This document shows positions 1-8,442 of a stretch of DNA of 61,729 nucleotides, piece by piece. The notes below the pieces were generated by a model that did no database searches, was not told the DNA's origin, and saw only the letters and a list, made by a program, of their open reading frames with translations. The position numbers and the translations under genes are program-made. Source of the DNA: Leptospiraceae bacterium (GTDB lineage Bacteria; Spirochaetota; Leptospiria; Leptospirales; Leptospiraceae); NCBI GenBank assembly GCA_016708435.1, contig JADJFV010000018.1, positions 1 through 61,729 of the forward strand, given 5' to 3'. Within the stretch, counting starts at the first letter, position 1. Every line of letters begins with the position of its first letter.

Positions 1-1114
1 CACGAGAAGCAGCCAATACAATAGGACCTTGCACAGCCCATTGTCCTCCACCGGAAGGAATGAATAGATTTAAAATCCCCGCACTCCAAAAGGTAAAAAG
101 AGGAAATGTTGTAGGATTAGAAATTTCTACGAATAGATTCGAAATATTTTTAGCAAGACCTGAATCTACCATCATACCCATGATCCCGGCGTAAAAAGGA
201 AATTGGAGGATAATACCGGATGTCCCCTTAACTGCAAGCTTTGCTGCTTCCAAAAAGCGAATAGGTGTTAGATGTAAAAGAATTCCTAGAAATAACAAAG
301 AGAAATTCACAATGTCTAAATTGAGTTTAAATTCACTCGATAAGAAATAGATTGTAATGTAAAAAAATCCAACTAGAGAAACAGAAATAGAAATCCATTT
401 TGAATGCTCTAATTTCTCAGCAAATGTATTAGGATTTTTTTCTTCTTGCAGCAATTCCTCTTCCTCGCTTTTAAATAGGACTCTATCTTCTAGCTTTGGA
501 TGCATAAAGAGGTTAATAAAGGGTAGCCCGAGAATGAGAGTAGCAAGGATAAATAAATTCAAAGGTGAAAATAAAGTTTCCCTAATTGGAACTACTCCCA
601 TCCACTGCATAGCAAAATGCTTATCGGTAGCGATTGTTAATGGAATAGATCCCGATAGACCTCCATGCCAAACGACAAATCCCGAGTAGGCGCTCGCAAT
701 CAGTAAACGATAGTCAACCTCTCTCACTTTCTTAGCTACTTCTTTTGCAAGCACGGCTCCTGCGATTAAACCAAATCCCCAATTGATCCAGGATATAAAA
801 ATGGATACCAGTGCTGTAACAAGAATAGCAGCCGTTGGAGTTTCAATTCTTTGAATAATATAACTTATCCCCTTGTGAGAAGCCTTTGTATTGGCAAGAA
901 TATGTCCAGTCACTAGAACTAAAAGCATTTGCATGGTAAAAGAATTTAAACTAAAAAACCCTTTTCCAAAGAAATATGCCATCTCCATGGGCGAATTCCC
1001 ATTAAACGCTCCCGCTATTAAAACTAAAAAGCTAATCAGTATCGCAAGAATAAACGGATCAGGTAAATACTCACCTATGATTCTAGTGAATAGATTAGAA
1101 ATTTTACGTAACAT
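1..1114 (-). CDS. AtoE-like short-chain fatty acid transporter (partial, C-terminus beyond the left edge)
   Basis: Reading the minus strand from the ATG at 1114 gives 371 codons with no stop before the window edge. The protein is strongly hydrophobic with repeated membrane segments. It ends in the stretch FIPSGGGQWAVQGP, which matches the conserved C-terminal motif of the AtoE family (short-chain fatty acid:H+ symporters of the inner membrane). An early segment WINWGFGLIAGA also fits the family. A GAGGA Shine-Dalgarno lies 6 nt before the ATG. It sits 25 nt downstream of the EamA transporter gene and is probably co-transcribed with it. AtoE proteins are about 440 aa, so roughly 70 residues are missing. 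The family call is firm; the substrate is inferred. Confidence 0.85.
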   Translation of the reverse strand, partial: MLRKISNLFTRIIGEYLPDPFILAILISFLVLIAGAFNGNSPMEMAYFFGKGFFSLNSFTMQMLLVLVTGHILANTKASHKGISYIIQRIETPTAAILVTALVSIFISWINWGFGLIAGAVLAKEVAKKVREVDYRLLIASAYSGFVVWHGGLSGSIPLTIATDKHFAMQWMGVVPIRETLFSPLNLFILATLILGLPFINLFMHPKLEDRVLFKSEEEELLQEEKNPNTFAEKLEHSKWISISVSLVGFFYITIYFLSSEFKLNLDIVNFSLLFLGILLHLTPIRFLEAAKLAVKGTSGIILQFPFYAGIMGMMVDSGLAKNISNLFVEISNPTTFPLFTFWSAGILNLFIPSGGGQWAVQGPIVLAASR

Positions 1115-1139
1115 AAATTATCCTCATATATAATTTGAT

Positions 1140-2048
1140 TCATTGAGAAAGCCCGTTCCCTAAAGGCAATCTCTTGTGCCCTCGTGGAAAACCCTGTGTT
1201 AATAGTATCCCGACTAACACAAATATTGCACCAATCCACATGAATAGGGTAAATACTTCTCCCAAAATTAAATAAGAAAACATACAGGCAAATACTGCTT
1301 CTGTAGAAAGAATGACTCCCACATGGGGAGCGGGAGAATACTTCTGCGCCCACATTTGAATGATATACGCCATAAGGCTTCCCAAAAGAGCGAGAAAGAA
1401 TATTCCATAGATAGCAAATGGACTTATCACCGTAGGAATTTTTCCAGAGCTAGTAGACAAGGTAATACCGAATATCCCCACAATGAATAATTGAATCATT
1501 GCAAGTAGCATTGGTTTGACGTCTTCAACAGCAAGGCAAGTCTGCTCAACAACCACAACATGAAACGCATAGGCGATAGAGCCTGCGAGTAAAAATAAAT
1601 CTCCGCGGTTAATCTCTGTAAAACTCTCTACTCCATCGAGTGAAATAAAACAAAGCCCAATAAACGTAAAAAGAGTTCCCAGAAGAACGGTCTTTGTAAG
1701 GGAAAGTCTCGTCCAGATAAAATAAATGATAGGAACAAAGACAACAAGGGAACCCGTAATCACTCCCGCCTTTCCGGGATTTGTCGTGACCATGCCTGCC
1801 GTCTGCAAACTAAATCCCAGTCCGAGTGCAAGTCCGCAGGCGCTATAATAAAGCATTTCTTTTCTAGTAATTTTTCTCAGAGCCGGAATTTGAAAGGGCA
1901 ATAGACAAATCGCCGCCACCAGGAAGCGAGATGCCAGCAGAAAGTAAGGAGGGATTTCGACTAGTAACTGCTTGATTAAAACAAAACAATAGCCCCAGAG
2001 CACGTTCAAGGCTAAAAGGACAATATCGGCAAGTAGAACTCTATTCAT
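1140..2048 (-). CDS. EamA/DMT-family transporter
   Basis: The 302-aa protein has about ten predicted membrane helices in two halves, the standard layout of two EamA domains of the drug/metabolite transporter superfamily. The start MNRVLLADIVLLALNVLWGYCFVLIKQ carries the N-terminal small-residue/Trp-Gly signature of the first EamA repeat. Such proteins export metabolites or amino acids through the inner membrane, and the substrate cannot be read from sequence. The upstream Shine-Dalgarno is weak. It is the first gene of a two-gene leftward unit with the AtoE-like transporter and is divergent from flgF. Confidence 0.85.
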   Translation of the reverse strand: MNRVLLADIVLLALNVLWGYCFVLIKQLLVEIPPYFLLASRFLVAAICLLPFQIPALRKITRKEMLYYSACGLALGLGFSLQTAGMVTTNPGKAGVITGSLVVFVPIIYFIWTRLSLTKTVLLGTLFTFIGLCFISLDGVESFTEINRGDLFLLAGSIAYAFHVVVVEQTCLAVEDVKPMLLAMIQLFIVGIFGITLSTSSGKIPTVISPFAIYGIFFLALLGSLMAYIIQMWAQKYSPAPHVGVILSTEAVFACMFSYLILGEVFTLFMWIGAIFVLVGILLTQGFPRGHKRLPLGNGLSQ

Positions 2049-2156
2049 CTTGGGATAGTTTCTAAGCTTTCGTTTCCTAAGAAAGAAATTTTTATGTCAC
2101 GTAAAATTTTACTCATTTTTTTCTCTACTTGTTCGATAACTGCTATAGAGGTAATT

Positions 2157-3026
2157 ATGCTCAGAGGAATATATACAGGCGCAAGTGGAATGACCATTCA
2201 ACAGACTAGAATGGATGTAATCGCGAACAACCTAGCAAACGTAGACAAGACTGCATTTAAACGAGATACAACTCTTTTTAAAGCCTTCCCTGAGATGTTA
2301 ATACACCGTTATGACGAAGATGGAGTTGGAAAAATTCCAATGGGCTCTTTTGACACAGCTCCCGTCGTAGGCAAATTAGGATTAGGCGGTGAAGTCAATG
2401 AAGTATACACTCGCTTCGAACAAGGAGCAGTCAAGAAGTCTGAAAATCCATTTGATATTATGATAAACGATAAACCGGGTGCAGAGCGTCCTGCTTTCTT
2501 TTCTGTGATGACAAATCGTGGTGAGAGACTTACTCGCAGTGGTGCTTTTGTATTAGACAATAACGGCTACCTCGTTACTCCGCAAGGCTTTCCCCTACTC
2601 GGAGAAAACGGTCCTATTAAAGTTTCCCGAGCTAATTTTCTCATCAAAGAAAACGGAGATGTTTTCATGAATGCGGATATTGGCAATGATCCACGCGAAG
2701 GTCTTACCAGTGCAGAGCACAACCGCTACAAAAATCCAGTCCTCTTAGACAAATTAAAAATACGCACCGTTGAAAACCCGCGCCACCTAGACAAAGAAGG
2801 AGATTCTTTTTATGTAGACACTCCTGAGTCCGGTGAGCCTAGACCCTTTCGCGATGAACTAGAAGGTCCTGAAGTTCTACAGGGCTACTTAGAAGCGTCT
2901 AACGTTCAAGTAGTAACTGAAATGGTAGAAATGATCGAAGTAAACCGCGCCTACGAAGCAAACTCTAAAGCAATGCAGACACACGATAGTTTACTAGGTC
3001 GATTGATCAATGAGGTAAGTAGGTAG
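2157..3026 (+). CDS. flgF: Flagellar basal-body rod protein, FlgF/FlgG family
   Basis: The 289-aa protein starts MLRGIYTGASGMTIQQ and continues with MDVIANNLANVDKTAFKRD, the N-terminal flagellar rod/hook motif. The C-terminal helix ALSO typical of the family is present: YLEASNVQVVTEMVEMIEV then NRAYEANSKAMQTHDS. An ATG at 2094 would add 21 hydrophobic residues, but the ATG at 2157 has an AGAGGT Shine-Dalgarno 5 nt upstream and restores the normal family start, so it is preferred. FlgF and FlgG form the proximal and distal rod. The length and the separate location favour FlgF (FlhO in Borrelia nomenclature) over FlgG, but the two are close paralogues. No other hook-basal-body gene lies next to it. 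Confidence 0.85.
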   Translation: MLRGIYTGASGMTIQQTRMDVIANNLANVDKTAFKRDTTLFKAFPEMLIHRYDEDGVGKIPMGSFDTAPVVGKLGLGGEVNEVYTRFEQGAVKKSENPFDIMINDKPGAERPAFFSVMTNRGERLTRSGAFVLDNNGYLVTPQGFPLLGENGPIKVSRANFLIKENGDVFMNADIGNDPREGLTSAEHNRYKNPVLLDKLKIRTVENPRHLDKEGDSFYVDTPESGEPRPFRDELEGPEVLQGYLEASNVQVVTEMVEMIEVNRAYEANSKAMQTHDSLLGRLINEVSR

Positions 3027-3090
3027 ATATTTAATACGTCGTATCCCAACAACCCCCTTCTCCCTTTTTTCCATCTTCCCATCTAATCCG

Positions 3091-3134
3091 TCGGCTACTG
3101 CGTATATACCAGAGCCGATTTCTATTTTTTTCTC
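3091..3134 (+). terminator. Possible intrinsic terminator after flgF
   Basis: A 6-bp inverted repeat (TCGGCT at 3091-3096, AGCCGA at 3113-3118) with a 16-nt loop is followed by a T-rich run. It lies about 65 nt after the flgF stop. The stem is short, so this is tentative. Confidence 0.35.
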
Positions 3135-3233
3135 TAATTCTTAGTTCCAATTTGTCCTTATCGCTGTGTATAATTCTAAAAACAGTTTTTATTTTCACGC
3201 TCATATACTGGTGGATGTGATAAGGAGATTTTC

Positions 3234-3687
3234 ATGAAGAAAGAACAGATTGCAGAATTATTTGAAAAATTCGAACAAGCCTGTTATATTTTTAAAGATG
3301 TAGAATGTTGGAGTGCGAGAGAATTACAAGAAATTCTAGGTTATAGCAAATGGGACAACTTTTTAAATGTTATTGATAAATCAAAACACTCCTGTAAGAA
3401 TGCCGGTTTGGATATTGCTGACCATTTTGCCGATATCAGGAAAATGGTCGAGCTAGGTAAAGGATTTTGCTACCGAACTCACAAGCCATAATGTTACAGA
3501 AAAAGAATTAAAAGGTTCTGATAGAATTTCAAAAGAACATGTTGATAATAACAAAGCAGTCCGAAAAATCTTACTCGAAAGAGGAGTTAAACCAGAAAGC
3601 CTCCCACCTTCAGATGGAATTAGAAATAGGTTTATGAGTTTAGATACTGTATTGAAGATAGGGAAACGATATGCGATTGTATTTTAA
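3234..3687 (+). pseudogene. dinD: dinD-like DNA-damage-inducible protein, internal deletion and frameshift
   Basis: The first 80 or so codons (MKKEQIAELFEKFEQACYIF through ADIRKMVELGKGF) match the N-terminus of DinD/BRO-like DNA-damage-inducible protein D. The frame then breaks and stops at 3491. Directly afterwards a second frame reads HNVTEKELKGSDRISKEHVD and continues VRKILLERGVKPESLPP, the C-terminal signature of DinD. The central 100-plus residues of a normal protein of about 270-280 aa are therefore missing, and the final 20 residues (after GIRN) do not look like DinD. A good Shine-Dalgarno (AAGGAG) precedes the ATG. This is a gene remnant, probably from a mobile or accessory region. 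Confidence 0.75.
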
Positions 3688-3748
3688 ATTAACACCAAAT
3701 AATGAATCAGTGCCACATGAAATAGATGGAGATGACAACGATAGATGA
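3671..3748 (+). pseudogene. Short peptide resembling a Cas6 N-terminus
   Basis: An ATG inside the end of the dinD remnant reads MRLYFKLTPNNESVPHEID and stops after 25 codons. The first 19 residues resemble the start of CRISPR endoribonuclease Cas6 proteins as I remember them (MRxxxKLTxNxExVPF). No further Cas6 sequence, no repeat array and no other cas gene is visible. The stretch from 3749 to 3829 holds nothing recognisable. This is a weak, memory-based similarity. Confidence 0.2.
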
Positions 3749-3847
3749 GTTTCCTCAGTGTATCCGTGGAATCAGCATCAAGTGCTCCATTTTTATTACT
3801 TTACTAAATAGCAATAATTTATTCAATTAATGAAAGGAGTAAAATCT

Positions 3848-4405
3848 ATGAAATATCTATTAATAGCAATTAGCCTAAATCTTCTTTCCATTTATGCAGA
3901 AAACAAAACCATCACACCTGCTAAGGTAGATTACGATGCTTTTGAAAAGCTCGTGGCAGAAGTCAAAACACATCGAAAGGAGAGATTGGTAAATCTTGAT
4001 GCTTTCTTATCAATGACGAAAGAGGATAATATCATTATACTCGATACACGTTCCAATGCAATGTATAAAAGCAAACATATTAAGGGAGCGATAAATCTAA
4101 ATTTCTCCGACTTTACCCAGAGAAATCTTGCGAGAGTTATTCCAACTTTTGATACTAAGATACTGATTTATTGCAATAATAATTTTGACGATGACCAAGT
4201 AAACTTTGCAAGTAAAATATCAGCTCCTGTAAAAACCAATGACGGCAAACAGCTAACGCTTGCCTTAAATATCCCTACTTATATTAATCTTTATGGCTAT
4301 GGATATAAGAATGTGTATGAACTTTCAGAACTTGTCTCCGTGAATGATGAACGATTAGAATTTGAAGGTAGTTCCTTAAACAGAGTGCAAAAACAGAAAA
4401 AGTAA
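3848..4405 (+). CDS. Exported rhodanese-like domain protein
   Basis: The 185-aa protein has an N-terminal signal peptide (MKYLLIAISLNLLSIYA) followed by a single rhodanese-like fold. The segments IIILDTRSNAMYKSKHIKGA and ILIYCNNNF correspond to the rhodanese entry strand and the active-site loop with its cysteine. The residues after the cysteine (NNNFDDDQ) are not the usual CxxxxR loop, so thiosulfate sulfurtransferase activity is doubtful. The ATG at 3848 is chosen over 3830 because AAGGAG lies 8 nt upstream and the signal peptide then starts cleanly. It stands alone in front of the 72-aa ORF and the channel gene. Confidence 0.75.
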   Translation: MKYLLIAISLNLLSIYAENKTITPAKVDYDAFEKLVAEVKTHRKERLVNLDAFLSMTKEDNIIILDTRSNAMYKSKHIKGAINLNFSDFTQRNLARVIPTFDTKILIYCNNNFDDDQVNFASKISAPVKTNDGKQLTLALNIPTYINLYGYGYKNVYELSELVSVNDERLEFEGSSLNRVQKQKK

Positions 4406-4491
4406 AACCTATCAATTAAATATTTACATTCCATAAATATTTTAAATTATTGAATGTAGTAAATTCCTCATTATTGCTTTGGAGAGATAGT

Positions 4492-4710
4492 ATGAAGGGT
4501 AAAACTAAAAAATATTCACTCACAGATCGCTTCTGCGAAAATAGATACAATGATACCAAAGTCTCGCAACGAGAGGAAGTAAAAAGAACATTGTATGAAG
4601 AAATGAATGTTGATAAAGGTAAATTCAGTAACCCTTCTCTCTTTGATGATTCTATTTTGTTTGAAAATGATTTTGTGATTAAGGAAAATACAAAAGTTTT
4701 TTCCATTTAA
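4492..4710 (+). CDS. Small hypothetical protein (72 aa)
   Basis: A short open frame begins at an ATG with a GGAGAG Shine-Dalgarno 5 nt upstream. It encodes a highly charged soluble peptide (MKGKTKKYSLTDRFCENRYN...) without signal peptide or membrane segment. I recognise no family. A longer reading from 4450 lacks a ribosome-binding site. Its position between two same-strand genes and the good Shine-Dalgarno favour a real gene, but an open minus-strand frame covers the same DNA. Confidence 0.45.
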   Translation: MKGKTKKYSLTDRFCENRYNDTKVSQREEVKRTLYEEMNVDKGKFSNPSLFDDSILFENDFVIKENTKVFSI

Positions 4711-4785
4711 ATAGCATAGCTAGATTTCGATTCGAGTCTTTGTAAATAAGTTGACAAACATTTTTTAGAGTTTCGAAATAAGCAA

Positions 4786-5836
4786 ATGACTCTATCTAAA
4801 ACCAAAAGCTTATTTATCTTTCTTCTATTTCTATCTTTCAACCTTATTGGCGACTCACTGCGTGTAGGTATTAGTGGATCAAGTCCATTTAGGATTTCTG
4901 ACGAAAAAGTTTCTGGAATTAGCTTGGATATTTGGCAGGAAATTTCTGATAGAGAAAAATTTAAATTTTCGTTAAAAGAATACGATACAATTGCAAACTT
5001 AATAGATGCAGTAAATAAGGGAGAAGTTGATGTTGGAATTGGACCGATTAGCATAACTTCTGCTAGAATTGAAAAAGTTTCTTTTATGCAACCCTTATTA
5101 TTCAAGCCATAAAGCGTTACTCGCAAGGTCTGATACTATTTCAATATTTGATATAGTTGCCCCCTTTCTACATAAAGCTTTTTTCTATGGAATTGGTTTT
5201 CTAGTGTTTCTATTATTTATAGTAGGTAATTTAGTTCGTTTAGCAGAAAAACAAAATAATCCACCATATCAATTGCCTTACTTACAGAGTGTAGGAAACG
5301 GGATGTGGTTAGCCATTGTTACCTTCACGACTGTTGGCTATGGTGATCTGACTGTTCGATCACGCACAGGCAGATTTATCATTGCTTCATGGATGATAGT
5401 AAGTATGATTACTGCTTCGTCGTTAACGGCAGGAATTGCCGCTTCTTTTACACTTGCGAGATTGAAGCATTCTTCCATCGACTCACTATTAGCAATGAAA
5501 GGTCACCCGGTAGCTGCGATTATTGGCAGCAATAGCGAAGACCTTGTTAAAGAATATAAGGGAAATCTAATAAAAGTAAAAAGTATTGCCGATGGTTTTG
5601 AGAAAATTAAAGAGAATAAAGCCGATGCGTTTATTTCCGATTATCCAATATTGAAATACAATTTTAGTCAAAGCCCGATTGATGATGTAACCATTGTTGA
5701 AATTTATGAAGAGAAAGACAATTATGGATTTTGTCTATCTCATAAAAATCCTCTTTTACACCGATTGAACAAAACACTCTTAATTCTCGAAGAAGAAGGA
5801 AGATTATATCCAATTTTTGCTAAATGGGGTTTGTAA
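4786..5836 (+). pseudogene. Glutamate-receptor-like ligand-gated K+ channel (GluR0 type), one frameshift
   Basis: Two overlapping frames together encode one protein of about 350 aa. The first half has a signal peptide and the first lobe of a periplasmic amino-acid-binding fold (LRVGISGSSPFRISDEKVSG, then GEVDVGIGPISITSARIEKV). After SFMQP the frame must move by one base to continue YYSSHKALLARSDTIS. The second part has a membrane helix, a pore loop with the K+ selectivity filter TVGYGD, a second helix and the second binding lobe. This order is that of bacterial ionotropic glutamate receptors. The break is at CCC (5092-5094), where CC would restore the frame. It may be a sequencing error, a true mutation or slippage. 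The downstream signalling gene begins 84 nt after its stop. Confidence 0.8.
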
Positions 5837-5919
5837 GTTTATTTTGGAAGCAAAAACAATCCCAACAAAGACACCTATTACGACTTGCAGAAATAAGAAG
5901 CATTCCTGAGATTGGTAGA

Positions 5920-7935
5920 ATGAAATTTCTTCTATGGACGTTACTATTATGCTTTTCAGTATACTCAGAAAGTCAAAGCATACAACTTTTGGAAGATTCC
6001 GATCAATATAACCTTGGAAAAAAAGTAGAATATCTCATCGACATAGAAGGTCGTATTACAATCGACAATATCTTAGAACCCGAAAATCAAAAATTATTTA
6101 TAAAAAACAATTCAAATATTCCTGAGTTTGGTTATATGGAAAATCCAATTTGGTTAAAATTTACCATTCAGGATAACAATACTTTGCCCGAGAATTGGTT
6201 TTTGGAGATTGGATATCCGCTCCTTGACAATATTGAACTCTATACCAAAGAAGCTGATACATGGAAAATGAAAAAGGTAGGAGATGTTTTACCTTTTCTA
6301 TCGCGTGAAATCTATTACCGTCATTTTATTTTTGTTTTATCTTTTCCGAAATCTCAACAGAAGACTTATTATATGAAAATCACATCCACAAGTGCATTCA
6401 TTATTCCCATTCGACTTTATAAAGAAAAAATATTTTCAAAGAACATAGCCTATACTGAAGCCTGGCATTTTATTTACTATGGAGTCTTGCTTGTAATGAT
6501 TTTCTACAATGGCTTCATTTCTATTTCCCTCAGAAGCCTTAGTTATTTACTCTACTCTCTTAGCACATTATCTATGTTAGCCTACCAGGTCATGTTTAAT
6601 GGACATGGATTTCAATATCTATGGCAAGAAAATATTTGGTTACAAAAGTATAGTGGGCTAATTTCCATTATGCTCTTTGCTATATTTACAATTGAATTCA
6701 TGAATCGATTTCTTGATTTAAAAAATACAATACGATATAGTATCCGAATATTTCTAGGGATTCAAAATTTAATGATTTTTACTGCCCTCTTCTACTCCCT
6801 ATCCCTTGCCTTTAAGATCGTTGGAATGGTAGGCATTATAAACATAATATTCGTAATTTCGACAGGCATAATCTCATGGATAAAGGGGTATAGACCTGCT
6901 CGATTTTTTGTAATTGCCTGGGGCGGATATTGTCTTGGAGCGATTTTGGTTTCCCTTAGAATCTTAGGTCTAATAGGAACAAATTTTATAACTACTTACG
7001 CCCTCCAGATCGGCTCAATGGTTGAATTAGTATTCTTATCGATTGCACTTGCTGATCGTTATAATTTAATTATGGACGAAAATATAAAAGTCCAAAAAGA
7101 ACTTTTAGAAACGCAAATTGTTCACACAAACACTTTAGAAGAAAAGGTGAAGGAAAGAACGGCTACGCTTGATAATACGCTCAGCCAATTAAACCAATCT
7201 CTAAAATTAATACATGAAGATTTGACTCTCGCAAAAAAAATTCAAAAAAATACTCTTTTAATAAAGCCATCGTTACTCAATGAACTAAGAATTGTGCAAA
7301 CGTATTTACCCATGACCGAAGTAGGCGGGGATTTTTATGATATCACAAAAATAAGTGAATCAACCTACCGAATATTTCAGGCTGATGCAACAGGTCACGG
7401 AGTGCAAGCAGCCATGATAACTATGGCAATTAAAGGAATTTATGATAACGTAAAGAACTATGACCTCGAAACTTCCCAAATCATGGAAATTTTTAATAAT
7501 GATTATATGAATAAATACCAATCTTTAAATAGTTTTATGACAGCCATCATAGTAGACATTGACGTTAGTCGCCATAGTCTCAAATATACTTCTGCCGGTC
7601 ATCCCGCTGCTCTATTGATCCAAAAATCAAAAATGCAACTTCTTAAGAATACGGGAAAAATGATTGGTATAGTAAAGAATATAAAATACAATTCCATCGA
7701 ATATGAATTCTCTCCGGGTGATCGCTTGTATGTTTTTACGGATGGAATCTTTGAAGAATTCAATTCTACCGAAGAAGAATTTGGGGAAGATAGACTTTAT
7801 TCCATTCTACAGGGTAATAACCATTTACTGGCAGAATCAACAATCGAGCTTGCCTTAAAAGAATTGGATATTTTTCTAGATGGAACTCCAAAGCAAGATG
7901 ATATCACTATACTGGCAATTGAACATAAAACGTAA
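5920..7935 (+). CDS. 7TMR-DISM sensor with SpoIIE/PP2C phosphatase output
   Basis: The 671-aa protein has a signal peptide, an extracytoplasmic 7TMR-DISM extracellular domain (about residues 25-180), about seven membrane helices (about 185-390), a coiled coil (about 395-450, EEKVKERTATLDNTLSQLNQ) and a C-terminal PP2C-type SpoIIE phosphatase. Metal-site motifs are present: GGDFYDI, DATGHGVQAAM, SAGHPAALL and DGIFEEFN. Such receptors dephosphorylate anti-sigma-factor antagonists. No STAS protein or anti-sigma kinase gene lies adjacent. The ATG at 5920 is chosen because it opens the signal peptide; upstream in-frame starts lie in charged sequence. It probably belongs to one unit with the channel gene. 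Confidence 0.88.
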   Translation: MKFLLWTLLLCFSVYSESQSIQLLEDSDQYNLGKKVEYLIDIEGRITIDNILEPENQKLFIKNNSNIPEFGYMENPIWLKFTIQDNNTLPENWFLEIGYPLLDNIELYTKEADTWKMKKVGDVLPFLSREIYYRHFIFVLSFPKSQQKTYYMKITSTSAFIIPIRLYKEKIFSKNIAYTEAWHFIYYGVLLVMIFYNGFISISLRSLSYLLYSLSTLSMLAYQVMFNGHGFQYLWQENIWLQKYSGLISIMLFAIFTIEFMNRFLDLKNTIRYSIRIFLGIQNLMIFTALFYSLSLAFKIVGMVGIINIIFVISTGIISWIKGYRPARFFVIAWGGYCLGAILVSLRILGLIGTNFITTYALQIGSMVELVFLSIALADRYNLIMDENIKVQKELLETQIVHTNTLEEKVKERTATLDNTLSQLNQSLKLIHEDLTLAKKIQKNTLLIKPSLLNELRIVQTYLPMTEVGGDFYDITKISESTYRIFQADATGHGVQAAMITMAIKGIYDNVKNYDLETSQIMEIFNNDYMNKYQSLNSFMTAIIVDIDVSRHSLKYTSAGHPAALLIQKSKMQLLKNTGKMIGIVKNIKYNSIEYEFSPGDRLYVFTDGIFEEFNSTEEEFGEDRLYSILQGNNHLLAESTIELALKELDIFLDGTPKQDDITILAIEHKT

Positions 7936-7936
7936 A

Positions 7937-8290
7937 TCAATCATCAACTTCTAGGTAAGATTCCTCCGGATCTTTTGGGGCATAATAGACAGTAACCGGT
8001 TTTTCTAATTGGTATAGCTCTATTGATTTTTCAGCAGATTCCCTTGTGCTATAAAAAAATCTCATATATCCGATTCGACTGGATTCAAACTTATTTCCGT
8101 TTACTTCATAAATATATTTTAGAAGCACATGATAGCGAGTGCTATTACTAAATCCACTTGTATAGATTTCTCTGTGAATTATTTTTCCGGTAGTCGTATT
8201 CAATTCGGATTTCACTGGAAATGAGCAATTGAGAGAAACAATTAGAATTGTCATGAGTAACCGCATTCTTCTAAATTGAAATGATTTCAT
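7937..8290 (-). CDS. DUF3592-like protein, possible lipoprotein
   Basis: The 117-aa protein has a hydrophobic N-terminal segment (MRLLMTILIVSLNCSFP) with a cysteine that could be a spirochaetal lipobox. It continues into a small beta-rich domain of DUF3592 type: TTTGKIIHREI, then YEVNGNKFESSRIGY, then PVTVYYAPKDPEESYL. AAGGAAAAG precedes the start. Function unknown. It is convergent with the SpoIIE gene with one base between the stops. Confidence 0.65.
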   Translation of the reverse strand: MKSFQFRRMRLLMTILIVSLNCSFPVKSELNTTTGKIIHREIYTSGFSNSTRYHVLLKYIYEVNGNKFESSRIGYMRFFYSTRESAEKSIELYQLEKPVTVYYAPKDPEESYLEVDD

Positions 8291-8442
8291 TTTTTCTTTT
8301 CCTTACTATACCAGAACTCTATCCATCTTCTTTTCAGAAAGTCTAATTGTCGATTCCAATATGATACTAGGGTATCGCAAATAGAAATTAAAAAAAGCTT
8401 GCTAAATCCAATTATTAAAATCAGTATTAAACTAAATTAACG

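Noticed and set aside
3671..3748. Evidence for a CRISPR-Cas locus
   Set aside because: No repeat array and no other cas gene. A 19-residue resemblance is not enough; it is listed only as a low-confidence remnant.
4707..5126. 139-aa minus-strand open frame
   Set aside because: Antisense to the binding lobe of the channel gene, which has clear motifs.
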